A DNA stretch of 64,000 nt. Origin: Pseudomonas marvdashtae. GTDB lineage: Bacteria > Pseudomonadota > Gammaproteobacteria > Pseudomonadales > Pseudomonadaceae. The stretch covers positions 124,001 through 188,000 of the forward strand of contig NZ_JABWQX020000001.1 in the NCBI RefSeq assembly GCF_014268655.2. Direction: 5' to 3'. A program made the position numbers and the translations under genes. This document shows, piece after piece, positions 16,602-25,894 of this stretch. The notes under the pieces are model-generated. The model saw nothing but the letters and a program-made list of their open reading frames with translations, was not told the DNA's origin and searched no databases. Numbering within the stretch: the stretch's first letter is position 1; each line of letters begins with the position of its first letter.

Positions 16602-17750
16602 ATGAGCCTCAATATTTTCTGGTTCCTGCCCACCCACGGCGATGGCCATTACCTTGGCACCGCTGAAGGCGCTCGCGCTGTTGATCACGGTTATCTGCAA
16701 CAAATCGCCCAAGCGGCGGATCGGCTGGGTTTCGGCGGAGTATTGATCCCCACTGGTCGTTCCTGCGAAGACTCCTGGCTGGTGGCCGCTTCGTTGATCC
16801 CGGTGACCCAGCGCCTGAAGTTCCTCGTTGCCCTGCGCCCCGGGATCATTTCCCCGACGGTAGCGGCGCGGCAGGCCGCGACCCTCGACCGGTTGTCCGG
16901 CGGGCGGGCGCTGTTCAACCTGGTCACCGGTGGCGACCCGGACGAACTGGCCGGCGATGGGCTTTTCCTTGATCACGAACAGCGCTATCAGGCATCGGTG
17001 GAATTCACCCGCATCTGGCGGAGAGTGTTGGAAGGCGAGACCGTGGACTACGACGGTGAGCACATCAGTGTGAAGGGCGCCAAATTGCTCTATCCGCCGA
17101 TCCAGCAACCGCGTCCGCCGCTGTATTTTGGCGGCTCGTCCGAAGCTGCCCAGGACCTGGCCGCCGAGCAGGTGGAAATGGTCCTTACCTGGGGCGAGCC
17201 ACCGGCCGCCGTCGCGGAAAAAATTGCCCAGGTGCGAGCGAAGGCGGCGAAGCTGGGGCGCACCGTGCGCTTCGGCATCCGCCTGCATGTGATCGTGCGT
17301 GAAACCAACGCCGAAGCCTGGCAAGCGGCGGATCGGTTGATCTCTCACCTGGACGACGAAACCATCGCCCGCGCCCAAGCGTCCCTGGCGCGTTTCGACT
17401 CGGTGGGCCAGCAACGCATGGCCGCGCTGCACGGTGGCCGGCGCGACAAATTGGAAGTCAGCCCCAACCTGTGGGCCGGCGTCGGCCTGGTTCGCGGCGG
17501 TGCCGGCACGGCGCTGGTGGGCGATGGCCCGACCGTGGCCGCGCGGGTCAAGGAGTACGCGGACCTGGGCATCGACACCTTCATCTTCTCCGGTTATCCA
17601 CATCTGGAAGAATCCTATCGGGTGGCGGAGCTGCTGTTCCCGCACCTGGACGTCGAGCGTCCCGAGCTGCCAAAGAGCCAAGGCTACGTGAGCCCGTTCG
17701 GTGAAATGGTCGCCAACGACATCCTGCCCAAAGCCGCGTCCCAGAGCTGA
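16602..17750 (+). CDS. ssuD: FMNH2-dependent alkanesulfonate monooxygenase
   Basis: Desulfonates C2-C10 alkanesulfonates to aldehyde and sulfite using reduced FMN from SsuE and oxygen. 382 residues, the family length. Luciferase-like (bacterial luciferase fold) landmarks are visible: [17 protein letters not shown] at the start, [20 protein letters not shown], and [19 protein letters not shown]. The C-terminal [18 protein letters not shown] completes the barrel. It is 24 bases after ssuA behind a TAGGAG site. The sulfite produced feeds cysteine synthesis, which makes this the catalytic heart of the operon. Confidence 0.97.
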   Translation: MSLNIFWFLPTHGDGHYLGTAEGARAVDHGYLQQIAQAADRLGFGGVLIPTGRSCEDSWLVAASLIPVTQRLKFLVALRPGIISPTVAARQAATLDRLSGGRALFNLVTGGDPDELAGDGLFLDHEQRYQASVEFTRIWRRVLEGETVDYDGEHISVKGAKLLYPPIQQPRPPLYFGGSSEAAQDLAAEQVEMVLTWGEPPAAVAEKIAQVRAKAAKLGRTVRFGIRLHVIVRETNAEAWQAADRLISHLDDETIARAQASLARFDSVGQQRMAALHGGRRDKLEVSPNLWAGVGLVRGGAGTALVGDGPTVAARVKEYADLGIDTFIFSGYPHLEESYRVAELLFPHLDVERPELPKSQGYVSPFGEMVANDILPKAASQS

Positions 17751-17757
17751 GGCGGCC

Positions 17758-18540
17758 ATGAAGAAAATCATCCACAACCTCGCGCCCTGGGTGGTGCCGC
17801 TATTGTTGGTGGCGGTGTGGCAATTGTCGGTATCGGCGGGCTGGTTATCCACGCGAATCCTGCCGGCGCCGTCAGCGGTGATCGAGGCCGGAGCGAGCCT
17901 GGTGCGCAGCGGCGAAATCTGGACGCACCTGGCAATCAGCGGCTGGCGAGCCGCGGTCGGCTTTTTGATTGGCGGCGGCCTCGGCTTGGCGCTGGGCTTT
18001 ATCACCGGCCTGTCGAAATGGGGCGAACGACTGTTGGACAGCTCCGTGCAGATGGTCCGGAACGTCCCGCACCTGGCGCTGATTCCACTGGTGATCCTGT
18101 GGTTCGGCATCGATGAGTCAGCGAAGATTTTCCTGGTCGCGCTGGGCACGCTGTTCCCCATCTACCTCAACACTTACCACGGCATCCGTAACGTCGATCC
18201 GGCGCTGGTGGAGATGTCGCGCAGCTACGGCTTGTCCGGCTTCAGTCTGTTTCGCCAAGTGATCCTGCCGGGCGCCTTGCCTTCGATCCTGGTGGGCGTG
18301 CGGTTTGCCCTGGGTTTCATGTGGCTGACGTTGATCGTGGCGGAAACCATCTCGGCCAGTTCCGGCATCGGCTATCTGGCGATGAATGCCCGGGAATTCC
18401 TGCAGACCGACGTGGTGGTGCTGGCGATTCTCCTGTACGCCGTACTCGGCAAATTGGCCGACCTTGCTGCCCGTGGCCTCGAACGGGTCTGGCTGCGCTG
18501 GCACCCGGCGTACCAAGTGAACAAGGGAGGTGTCGCATGA
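17758..18540 (+). CDS. ssuC: Sulfonate ABC transporter permease
   Basis: Inner-membrane channel of the SsuABC importer, 260 residues with about six hydrophobic segments. The EAA-type loop is [20 protein letters not shown] followed by [11 protein letters not shown], positioned for contact with the ATPase. The N-terminal segment [20 protein letters not shown] is the first membrane span. I chose MKKIIHNL (17758), seven bases after ssuD, since upstream codons overlap ssuD. Its TGA overlaps the ATG of ssuB (ATGA), indicating translational coupling. Confidence 0.95.
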   Translation: MKKIIHNLAPWVVPLLLVAVWQLSVSAGWLSTRILPAPSAVIEAGASLVRSGEIWTHLAISGWRAAVGFLIGGGLGLALGFITGLSKWGERLLDSSVQMVRNVPHLALIPLVILWFGIDESAKIFLVALGTLFPIYLNTYHGIRNVDPALVEMSRSYGLSGFSLFRQVILPGALPSILVGVRFALGFMWLTLIVAETISASSGIGYLAMNAREFLQTDVVVLAILLYAVLGKLADLAARGLERVWLRWHPAYQVNKGGVA

Positions 18541-19343
18541 CCGCCCAACAACCGCCGCGCCTGCTGCGGGGTATTCCGCTGGCGGTGCGCAATCTGCAGA
18601 AGACGTTTGGCTCGCGCCAAGTGCTGCGTGACATTGATTTGCACGTTCCGGCTGGGCAGTTCGTCGCGGTGGTCGGTCGCAGCGGCTGCGGCAAGAGTAC
18701 GTTACTGCGATTGCTGGCAGGCCTCGATCAACCAACGGGCGGCCAGCTGTTGGCCGGTTCGGCGTCGCTGGATGCTGCACGGCAGGACACGCGGCTGATG
18801 TTCCAGGAAGCGCGTCTGCTGCCGTGGAAAAAGATCATCGATAACGTTGGCCTTGGGCTCAAAGGCAACTGGCGGCCGCAAGCCTTGCAGGCGCTGGAGG
18901 CCGTAGGGTTGGCTGATCGCGCCCATGAGTGGCCGGCGGCGTTGTCCGGCGGGCAGAAGCAGCGGGTGGCCTTGGCCCGCGCGCTGATCCATCAACCGCG
19001 CCTGTTGCTGCTCGATGAGCCCTTGGGCGCGCTCGATGCGCTGACTCGGATCGAGATGCAGCAATTGATCGAACGCCTGTGGCAGCAACACGGTTTCACC
19101 GTACTGCTGGTGACTCATGACGTCAGTGAAGCGGTGGCAATTGCCGACCGGGTGATCCTGATCGAAGACGGCCAGATCGGCCTCGACTTGGCCATTGACC
19201 TGCCACGGCCACGTGCTCGCGGCTCCCATCGGCTGGCGAGCCTGGAAACCGAAGTGCTCAATCGCGTGTTGTCCTTGCCCGGCCAACCGCCGGAGCCCGA
19301 ACCCGTTTCACCCTTGCCCACGCAGTTGCGGTGGGCGCAATAA
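18537..19343 (+). CDS. ssuB: Sulfonate ABC transporter ATP-binding protein
   Basis: ATPase that drives sulfonate import, 268 residues. Walker A is GRSGCGKST (about residues 46-54). The signature is [15 protein letters not shown], Walker B is [12 protein letters not shown], and the switch histidine is in [11 protein letters not shown]. The Q-loop region appears as [13 protein letters not shown]. The extended C-terminus after the core ([20 protein letters not shown]) is usual for SsuB. The start overlaps the ssuC stop by four bases. Confidence 0.95.
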   Translation: MTAQQPPRLLRGIPLAVRNLQKTFGSRQVLRDIDLHVPAGQFVAVVGRSGCGKSTLLRLLAGLDQPTGGQLLAGSASLDAARQDTRLMFQEARLLPWKKIIDNVGLGLKGNWRPQALQALEAVGLADRAHEWPAALSGGQKQRVALARALIHQPRLLLLDEPLGALDALTRIEMQQLIERLWQQHGFTVLLVTHDVSEAVAIADRVILIEDGQIGLDLAIDLPRPRARGSHRLASLETEVLNRVLSLPGQPPEPEPVSPLPTQLRWAQ

Positions 19344-19368
19344 CTTCATCCAGACAGGAATCGACACC

Positions 19369-19584
19369 ATGACTATCAAAGCCATCAACGTACGCAACCA
19401 GTTCAAAGGCACCATCAAGGAAATCGTCGAAGGCGATGTGTTGTCGGAAATCGACGTGCAGACCGCTTCGGGCATCGTTACCTCAGTCATCACCACCCGC
19501 TCGGTCAAGGAGCTGGAACTGGCGATTGGCAGCGAAGTGATTGCCTTCGTCAAATCCACCGAGGTGTCTATCGCCAAGTTGTAA
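19369..19584 (+). CDS. ssuF: Molbindin-type TOBE-domain protein SsuF
   Basis: A 71-residue single TOBE (molybdopterin-binding) domain: INVRNQFKGTIKEIVEGDVL, then SGIVTSVITTRSVKELELAI and AFVKSTEVSIAKL. It is the last gene of ssuEADCBF. In P. putida a gene of this type and position was reported to be needed for growth on some sulfur sources, although the ligand is unclear. The start at 19369 is supported by AGGAA about 9 bases upstream and by homologue length. It lies 25 bases after ssuB, so it is clearly in the operon. Confidence 0.92.
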   Translation: MTIKAINVRNQFKGTIKEIVEGDVLSEIDVQTASGIVTSVITTRSVKELELAIGSEVIAFVKSTEVSIAKL

Positions 19585-19630
19585 GCGATGCTTCTCCCAC
19601 AGCCCCGGACGGCGTGAGCCCTTCGGGGCT

Positions 19631-19705
19631 GATCGTTCCCACGCTCTGCGTGGTAACGCCTCTACGGACGCTCCGCGTTCGGCTCTTGGGCGCGTGCTAA
19701 CGATC
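19631..19705. repeat. Palindromic intergenic element, truncated copy 2
   Basis: The left arm (GATCGTTCCCACGCTCTGCG...) and the middle (GGACGCTCCGCGTTCGGCT) match copy 1 at 14610. The right arm is cut short to CGTGCTAACGATC, where the intact copies have a long complement of the left arm. Its right end runs into the stop codon of the TetR gene (19704-19706), so the element abuts or supplies the end of that gene. Confidence 0.8.
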
Positions 19706-20336
19706 AATCAGAGCGCTTGGGCAAATACGGTGGCAGATACAGCCCCAGGTACGCATCGAACACGCGCATGCCTTCCTCGGCCATGCGCGGGGTGATCTGC
19801 CCGTGTTGCTGCACCGAGCGGGCGTAGACGCGGTCGCCCAGTTCCATCGCCAGCGCGAACACATCGACGTCGTCGGGCAGGGCCGGCAATGCGAAGTGGC
19901 GGTCGAAAAGCTTATGCATCAAGTCGCTCAGCTCGAGGTCGTGCTGACGGTCGGCCTGGGTGACTTCGGTCAGGCCATGCTGGGCCAGGATCAACTGACG
20001 CGCGGCGGCGTCGTCGCTGTAGATCATCAGCATCCGCTGCTCCACCAGCCGCGACAAGTCGTGCCAGTGGTTCAGCGCGGCGTGGTCGATCGGCGCTTGC
20101 AGGCAGGCGCGGAAGGCTGCGTGTACATCGGCGGTGAGGGCTTCGAGCAGGGCCGGGACGCTGGCGAAAAAGTGATACACGGAGGAGGGTGGGATCCCGG
20201 CGCGCTCGGCGACGCTGTAGATCGACAGGCTGGCCACGCCTTCGGCGGCGAGCAGCGTACGGGCGGCGTCGAGAATCGAGTCGATCCGGGCCTGGCTGCG
20301 GGCGCGAGGTTTGCGTGGGGTGGCGATGCGCGTCAT
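19704..20336 (-). CDS. TetR/AcrR family transcriptional regulator
   Basis: DNA-binding repressor-type protein, 210 residues. The N-terminal helix-turn-helix is RIDSILDAARTLLAAEGVAS, then SIYSVAERAGIPPSSVYHFF, preceded by a basic tail (PRKPRARSQAR). The ligand-binding domain from about residue 65 is variable, and its ligand cannot be told. GGAG precedes the ATG. It converges on ssuF and is separated from spuI by a terminator. A similar regulator follows ssuF in P. putida as I recall, but direct control of ssu is not shown. Its stop codon coincides with the edge of a repeat, so the extreme C-terminus may have been altered by that insertion. Confidence 0.88.
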   Translation of the reverse strand: MTRIATPRKPRARSQARIDSILDAARTLLAAEGVASLSIYSVAERAGIPPSSVYHFFASVPALLEALTADVHAAFRACLQAPIDHAALNHWHDLSRLVEQRMLMIYSDDAAARQLILAQHGLTEVTQADRQHDLELSDLMHKLFDRHFALPALPDDVDVFALAMELGDRVYARSVQQHGQITPRMAEEGMRVFDAYLGLYLPPYLPKRSD

Positions 20337-20422
20337 GGAGGTCTCCTGCGGGGCTGCCGGGCATTGTACGCAGAGCGGGAGGCTGGTCCATATCTTGTGC
20401 TGAAAGGATTTTCTGTGCAGCC

Positions 20423-20465
20423 AAAAAAAACGCCGCAGTCCCGAAGGCCTGCGGCGTTTCTTTTT
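20423..20465 (-). terminator. Intrinsic terminator of spuI
   Basis: AACGCCGCAG (20429-20438) pairs with CTGCGGCGTT (20449-20458). Read on the minus strand, the hairpin ends in eight T residues. It begins 12 bases beyond the spuI stop codon. Confidence 0.9.
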
Positions 20466-20476
20466 ACTGCAACCAC

Positions 20477-21853
20477 TTACACGGTATGCAGGTACCAGTT
20501 GTATTCAAGGTCGGAGATGGAGTGTTCGAATTCCTCCAGCTCGCTTTCCTTGCAGGCCACGAAGATATCGATGTATTTCGGATCGATGTACTTGGCCATG
20601 ACTTCGCTGTCGTCCAGCTCGCGCAGCGCATCGCGCAGGTTGTTCGGCAGGCTTTGCTCGTTCTGCTCGTAGCTGTTGCCTTCCACCGGCGCGCCGGGCT
20701 CGATCTTGTTGACCAGGCCATGGTGCACGCCCGCCAATACCGCCGCCATCAGCAGATAAGGGTTGGCATCGGCGCCGGCGACACGGTGTTCCAGGCGCAC
20801 GGCATCGGAAGAACCGGTGGGTACGCGCAGGGCTACGGTGCGGTTGTCCAGGCCCCAGGTCGGCGAGTTCGGCACATAGAACTGTGCACCGAAACGACGG
20901 TAGGAGTTGACGTTCGGGCAGAGGAAAGCCATCTGCGCGGGCAGGGTCTCGAGCACACCGCCGATCGCGTGACGCAGCGCGGCGTTCTGCTCGGGATCCT
21001 CGCTGGCAAAGATATTGTTGCCTTCTTTGTCCAGGATCGAGATGTGGACGTGCAGACCGTTGCCCGCCTGGCCCGGATACGGCTTGGCCATGAAGGTGGT
21101 GTCCATTTCATGGTCGTAGGCGATGTTCTTGATCAGGCGCTTGAGCAGGACCGCGTAGTCGCAGGCCTTGATCGGGTCGGCGACGTGGTGCAGGTTCACT
21201 TCGAACTGCGCCGGGGCACTTTCCTTGACGATGGCGTCGGCGGGAATGCCTTGCTCCTTGGCACCTTCGAGGATGTCCTGGAGGCAATCGACGTATTCGT
21301 CGAGGTCGTCGATCAGGTAGACCTGGGTCGAATGCGGGCGCTTGCCGGAGATCGGCGAGCGAGGCGGTTGCGGGCGGCCATTCACGTTCTCCTGGTCGAT
21401 CAGGTAGAACTCCAGCTCGAACGCCGCGCAGATGGTCAGGCCCATCTCATCGAACTTGGCCACGACCTGGCGTAGCACTTCACGCGGGTCGGCGAAGAAA
21501 GGTTCGCCTTCGAGTTCGTGCATGGTCATCAACAGTTGCGCAGTCGGGCGCTTCTGCCAAGGCTCGTTGCACAGGGTGTCAGGGATTGGATAACAGATCC
21601 GGTCGGCATCGCCGATGTCCAGGCCCAGGCCGGTGCTTTCCACCGTAGAGCCATTGATATCCAGGGCAAATAAAGAGGCCGGCAGGTTGATGCCTTTCTC
21701 GTAAACCTTGTGGAGGCTGGTGCGTTCGATGCGCTTGCCGCGCACCACACCATTCATATCCGCAATCAGAAGGTCAACGTACAGAACCTCAGGATGTTCC
21801 TTAAGGAACGCGTTCGCTTCGTTAAGCTGAACGGCACGCGGGGGTACCGACAT
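20477..21853 (-). CDS. spuI: Glutamate-polyamine ligase (glutamine-synthetase family)
   Basis: ATP-dependent gamma-glutamylation of polyamines, the entry step of the gamma-glutamyl route (PuuA-like). 458 residues with the glutamine-synthetase catalytic fold. The sequence holds AAFELEFYLIDQEN (metal-binding Glu), NGLHVHISILDKEGNN (ammonia/substrate loop), and NSYRRFGAQFYVPNSPTWG to RTVALRVP (ATP site). VEHRVAGADANPYLLMAAVL-type text near the end is typical. The synteny with spuABC and the transporter supports SpuI rather than GlnA. It is transcribed divergently from spuA over a 278-base control region. Confidence 0.9.
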   Translation of the reverse strand: MSVPPRAVQLNEANAFLKEHPEVLYVDLLIADMNGVVRGKRIERTSLHKVYEKGINLPASLFALDINGSTVESTGLGLDIGDADRICYPIPDTLCNEPWQKRPTAQLLMTMHELEGEPFFADPREVLRQVVAKFDEMGLTICAAFELEFYLIDQENVNGRPQPPRSPISGKRPHSTQVYLIDDLDEYVDCLQDILEGAKEQGIPADAIVKESAPAQFEVNLHHVADPIKACDYAVLLKRLIKNIAYDHEMDTTFMAKPYPGQAGNGLHVHISILDKEGNNIFASEDPEQNAALRHAIGGVLETLPAQMAFLCPNVNSYRRFGAQFYVPNSPTWGLDNRTVALRVPTGSSDAVRLEHRVAGADANPYLLMAAVLAGVHHGLVNKIEPGAPVEGNSYEQNEQSLPNNLRDALRELDDSEVMAKYIDPKYIDIFVACKESELEEFEHSISDLEYNWYLHTV

Positions 21854-22131
21854 GATGCAACACCTTTGTTGTTAAAAATATCAATCATTGATTGCTTTGA
21901 AAGCCAGTCAACCCGAACGGCATGCCGAAGTCAAGCGGGGCCGTTTTTGCCCTAAAAAAGCACCTGTAGGGGTTTTTTGGGGCAATTTTGGGCGTTTTTT
22001 GCCTTTCAAGCGGCTTGCCGCCCGCAGGCTTGAGCGGGCCGTGTTGTATTTTTTACGGGGGTGTTGTGTAAAAAAATGAACAAGGCTAAGCTCGATTCAA
22101 ACCCATAACAGCAATAATACCGGGGTGCTTC
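21854..22131. promoter_or_regulatory. spuI/spuA divergent control region
   Basis: 278 bases between divergent start codons. Three G runs separated by T tracts lie at 21969-21992. An odd palindrome, CAAGCGGCTTG, is at 22007-22017. GCCCGC (22020-22025) pairs with GCGGGC (22034-22039) and is followed by a T-rich stretch, a possible attenuator-like hairpin on the spuA side. The left 60 bases by spuI are AT-rich. Polyamine-responsive control is expected, but no known operator is recognisable. Confidence 0.45.
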
Positions 22132-22908
22132 ATGTCTCGCCTGCCGTTAATCGGCGTCACCACCTGTTCCAAGCAGATTGGTTTGCATGCGTATCACACC
22201 ACCGGCGACAAATATGCCCGGGCCGTGGCAACGGCCGCCAAGGGCCTGCCCGTGCTGATCCCCTCGATGGCAGACCTGTTTTCACCGTCCGATATTCTGG
22301 ACGCCCTGGACGGTATTCTCTTTACCGGCTCCCCTTCCAATGTAGAACCTTTTCACTATCAGGGCCCGGCCAGCGCGCCAGGCACTGCTCATGATCCTGC
22401 ACGGGACGCCATCACCCTGCCGCTGATCCGTGCCGCTGTCGATGCGGGCGTCCCGGTGCTCGGCATCTGCCGCGGTTTCCAGGAAATGAACGTTGCCTTT
22501 GGCGGCAGCCTGCATCAGAAAGTTCATGAAGTCGGAACCTTTATCGATCATCGTGAAGACGACACCCAGCCAGTTGAGGTCCAGTATGGTCCTGCCCATG
22601 CTGTGCATATCCAGCCCGGCGGCGTTCTCGCGGGCCTGGGCTTGCCGCCGATGATCGACGTCAACTCGATCCACAGCCAGGGCATCGAGCGTTTGGCACC
22701 GGGGCTGCGGGCCGAAGCACTGGCGCCGGATGGCCTGATCGAGGCGCTCTCGGTTGCACAAGGCAAGGCTTTTGCTTTGGGTGTGCAATGGCATCCTGAA
22801 TGGGCGGTAGGCGCTAATCCGTACTACCTTGCGATTTTCCAGGCATTTGGCGATGCCTGCCGAGCAAGGGCAACACAACGCGACGCCGATGCGTCAAACA
22901 ACGCCTGA
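22132..22908 (+). CDS. spuA: Gamma-glutamyl-polyamine/GABA hydrolase (class I amidotransferase-like)
   Basis: Hydrolyses gamma-glutamyl intermediates, as PuuD does with gamma-glutamyl-GABA. 258 residues of the peptidase C26 fold. The nucleophile is Cys113 in VLGICRGFQEMNV, and the His221/Glu223 pair is in GVQWHPEW. The opening SRLPLIGVTTCSKQIGLHAY is typical of PuuD proteins. It is the first gene of the spuABC-DEFGH run, 40 bases ahead of spuB. Confidence 0.92.
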   Translation: MSRLPLIGVTTCSKQIGLHAYHTTGDKYARAVATAAKGLPVLIPSMADLFSPSDILDALDGILFTGSPSNVEPFHYQGPASAPGTAHDPARDAITLPLIRAAVDAGVPVLGICRGFQEMNVAFGGSLHQKVHEVGTFIDHREDDTQPVEVQYGPAHAVHIQPGGVLAGLGLPPMIDVNSIHSQGIERLAPGLRAEALAPDGLIEALSVAQGKAFALGVQWHPEWAVGANPYYLAIFQAFGDACRARATQRDADASNNA

Positions 22909-22948
22909 CTACTAATAGCAGCCAGGAAACTCACGCCTAGAGGCATTT

Positions 22949-24307
22949 ATGAGTAACAACCTCGACCAGCTCACCGATTGGTTGAAAGACCACAAGATCA
23001 CAGAAGTCGAATGCATGATTGGCGACCTCACCGGCATTACCCGGGGCAAGATCTCGCCGACCAACAAGTTCATTGCCGAAAAAGGCATGCGCCTGCCCGA
23101 GAGCGTTCTGCTCCAGACCGTGACGGGCGACTATGTCGAAGACGACATCTATTACGAACTGCTCGACCCGGCCGACATCGACATGATCTGTCGCCCGGAT
23201 GAGAACGCCGTGTTCCTTGTGCCCTGGGCCATCGAGCCCACCGCCCAGGTCATCCATGACTCCTACGACAAGCAAGGCAACCCCATCGAGCTGTCGCCGC
23301 GCAACGTGCTCAAGAAGGTGCTCAAGCTCTATGCGGACAAGGGCTGGCAGCCGATTGTCGCGCCGGAAATGGAGTTCTACCTGACCAAGCGCAGCGACGA
23401 CCCCGATTTTCCTCTGCAGCCACCCATCGGCCGCTCCGGCCGGCCGGAAACGGGTCGCCAGTCGTTCTCCATCGAAGCCGCCAACGAATTCGACCCGCTG
23501 TTCGAAGACGTGTACGACTGGTGCGAATTGCAGGAACTGGACCTCGATACCTTGATCCACGAGGACGGCACCGCGCAGATGGAAATCAACTTCCGTCACG
23601 GTGACGCGCTGTCCCTGGCCGACCAGATCCTGGTGTTCAAGCGCACCATGCGCGAAGCGGCGCTCAAGCACGACGTGGCCGCCACCTTCATGGCCAAGCC
23701 CATGACTGGCGAGCCGGGCAGCGCCATGCACCTGCACCAGAGCATCATCGACAAGGACACTGGCAAGAACGTCTTTTCCAATGAAGACGGAACCATGAGC
23801 GAACTGTTCCTGAACCACATCGGTGGCTTGCAGAAGTTCATCCCCGAGTTGTTGCCGCTGTTCGCGCCGAACGTCAATTCGTTCCGCCGCTTCCTCCCCG
23901 ACACCTCGGCGCCGGTGAACGTGGAATGGGGTGAAGAGAACCGCACCGTGGGCCTGCGCGTGCCGGATGCCGGGCCGCAGAACCGCCGGGTGGAAAACCG
24001 CTTGCCGGGCGCCGACGCCAACCCGTACCTGGCGATTGCCGCCAGCCTGCTGTGCGGCTACATCGGCATGGTCGAAGGCATCAACCCGAGCGCGCCGGTG
24101 GTGGGCCGCGGCTACGAGCGCCGCAACCTGCGCCTGCCGCTGACCATTGAAGATGCCTTGGAGCGCATGGAAAACAGCACCACCATCGAGAAGTACCTGG
24201 GCAAGAAATTCATCACGGGCTACGTCGCGGTCAAGCGGGCCGAGCATGAAAACTTCAAGCGCGTCATCAGTTCGTGGGAGCGGGAATTCCTGCTCTTTGC
24301 CGTCTGA
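22949..24307 (+). CDS. spuB: Glutamate-polyamine ligase, second paralogue
   Basis: A 452-residue glutamine-synthetase-family enzyme that gamma-glutamylates putrescine or related polyamines. Landmarks are VECMIGDLTGITRGKISPTN, the metal-binding APEMEFYLTKRSDDPDFPLQ, GSAMHLHQSIIDKDTGKNVF and VENRLPGADANPYLAIAASL. It is clearly distinct from spuI (longer insert around FPLQPPIGRSGRPETGRQSF), so the two are old paralogues that probably prefer different amines. It sits between spuA and spuC in the order known for P. aeruginosa. The ATG at 22949 lies 40 bases after spuA. Confidence 0.92.
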   Translation: MSNNLDQLTDWLKDHKITEVECMIGDLTGITRGKISPTNKFIAEKGMRLPESVLLQTVTGDYVEDDIYYELLDPADIDMICRPDENAVFLVPWAIEPTAQVIHDSYDKQGNPIELSPRNVLKKVLKLYADKGWQPIVAPEMEFYLTKRSDDPDFPLQPPIGRSGRPETGRQSFSIEAANEFDPLFEDVYDWCELQELDLDTLIHEDGTAQMEINFRHGDALSLADQILVFKRTMREAALKHDVAATFMAKPMTGEPGSAMHLHQSIIDKDTGKNVFSNEDGTMSELFLNHIGGLQKFIPELLPLFAPNVNSFRRFLPDTSAPVNVEWGEENRTVGLRVPDAGPQNRRVENRLPGADANPYLAIAASLLCGYIGMVEGINPSAPVVGRGYERRNLRLPLTIEDALERMENSTTIEKYLGKKFITGYVAVKRAEHENFKRVISSWEREFLLFAV

Positions 24308-24364
24308 TGCGCCGGGCGGGGCTGCCATGGGCCCCGCCCCCAATGGAATAAAAGGAGAATTCGC

Positions 24365-25729
24365 ATGACCCGCAACAATCCGCAAACCCGTGAATGGCAG
24401 GCCCTGAGCAGCGATCATCACCTGGCACCGTTCAGCGACTTCAAGCAGCTCAAAGAGAAAGGCCCGCGCATCATCACCCACGCCAAGGGCGTGTACCTCT
24501 GGGACAGCGAAGGCAACAAGATCCTCGACGGCATGGCCGGCCTCTGGTGCGTGGCCGTCGGCTACGGTCGCGATGAACTGGCGGACGCCGCCAGCCAACA
24601 GATGCGCGAACTGCCCTATTACAACCTGTTTTTCCAGACCGCCCACCCGCCGGTACTGGAACTGTCGAAGGCCATCGCCGACATCGCCCCGGAAGGCATG
24701 AACCACGTGTTCTTCACCGGCTCCGGCTCCGAAGGCAACGACACCATGTTGCGCATGGTCCGCCACTACTGGGCGATCAAGGGCCAGCCGAACAAGAAAG
24801 TCATTATCAGCCGCAAGAATGGCTATCACGGCTCAACCGTGGCCGGCGCGAGCCTGGGCGGCATGACCTACATGCACGAGCAAGGCGACCTGCCGATCCC
24901 GGGCATCGTCCACATCGCCCAGCCATACTGGTTCGGCGAAGGCGGCGACATGAGCCCCGAATCGTTCGGAATCTGGGCCGCCAACCAACTGGAAGAAAAG
25001 ATCCTCGAGATCGGCGTGGACAACGTCGGCGCTTTTATTGCCGAGCCGATCCAGGGCGCCGGCGGCGTGATCGTGCCGCCGGACAGTTACTGGCCGCGCA
25101 TGAAGGAAATCCTCGCCAAGTACGACATCCTGTTCGTGGCCGACGAAGTGATCTGCGGTTTCGGGCGCACCGGTGAGTGGTTCGGTACCGACCATTACGG
25201 GTTGAAACCGCACATGATGACCATCGCCAAGGGCCTGACCTCGGGCTACATCCCCATGGGCGGCCTGATCGTTCGCGACGACGTGGTCGCGGTGCTCAAC
25301 GAAGGCGGCGACTTCAACCACGGGTTCACCTACTCGGGTCACCCGGTGGCCGCGGCGGTGGCCTTGGAAAACATCCGCATTCTGCGCGACGAGAAGATCA
25401 TCGAGCGTGTCCACAGCGAAACGGCACCCTATTTGCAGCAACGCTTGCGGGAACTGAACGATCATCCGTTGGTAGGTGAAGTGCGCGGCGTCGGTTTGCT
25501 GGGGGCGATCGAACTGGTCCAGGACAAGGCCACGCGCAAACGCTACGAAGGCAAGGGCGTGGGCATGATCTGCCGGCAGTTCTGCTTCGATAACGGGCTG
25601 ATCATGCGCGCGGTGGGCGACACCATGATCATTGCGCCGCCGCTGGTGATCAGCAAGGCCGAGATCGATGAGCTGGTGGCCAAGGCGCGGCAATGCCTGG
25701 ACCTGACCCTCAGTGCTTTGCAGGGCTAA
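24365..25729 (+). CDS. spuC: Polyamine:pyruvate aminotransferase
   Basis: PLP-dependent class III aminotransferase converting putrescine and similar amines to aldehydes with pyruvate as acceptor. 454 residues. The PLP lysine is Lys289 in MMTIAKGLTSGYIPMGG. The cofactor phosphate loop is FTGSGSEGNDTMLRM, and the Asp-X-Val motif appears as ILFVADEVICGFGRTG. AAGGAG precedes the ATG. Together with the gamma-glutamyl genes spuI/A/B this gives two converging polyamine degradation routes. It ends 165 bases before spuD. Confidence 0.94.
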   Translation: MTRNNPQTREWQALSSDHHLAPFSDFKQLKEKGPRIITHAKGVYLWDSEGNKILDGMAGLWCVAVGYGRDELADAASQQMRELPYYNLFFQTAHPPVLELSKAIADIAPEGMNHVFFTGSGSEGNDTMLRMVRHYWAIKGQPNKKVIISRKNGYHGSTVAGASLGGMTYMHEQGDLPIPGIVHIAQPYWFGEGGDMSPESFGIWAANQLEEKILEIGVDNVGAFIAEPIQGAGGVIVPPDSYWPRMKEILAKYDILFVADEVICGFGRTGEWFGTDHYGLKPHMMTIAKGLTSGYIPMGGLIVRDDVVAVLNEGGDFNHGFTYSGHPVAAAVALENIRILRDEKIIERVHSETAPYLQQRLRELNDHPLVGEVRGVGLLGAIELVQDKATRKRYEGKGVGMICRQFCFDNGLIMRAVGDTMIIAPPLVISKAEIDELVAKARQCLDLTLSALQG

Positions 25730-25894
25730 GTGCTAGGCTCTGAGCGAGGTGCCGGCATGGGCCTCGCCCGGTGGAAACAAAAGGCTGGGCTTTGGTTGAA
25801 AGCCTGCCCTGTAACTTGCCAGACTACCGACTGTTCAAGTTGCCCGCGAGCCGGCTACTGAACGTGGCTAAAAAGAATAACTGGAGCATCATCC

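Noticed and set aside
14927..19584. Horizontal acquisition of the ssu operon
   Set aside because: Apart from its AT-rich promoter, the operon's composition and codon use match the surroundings, and the cluster is common in the genus.
22937..24829. Long minus-strand frame opposite spuB and spuC (630 codons)
   Set aside because: Antisense of strongly conserved spuB/spuC coding sequence; no recognisable protein.
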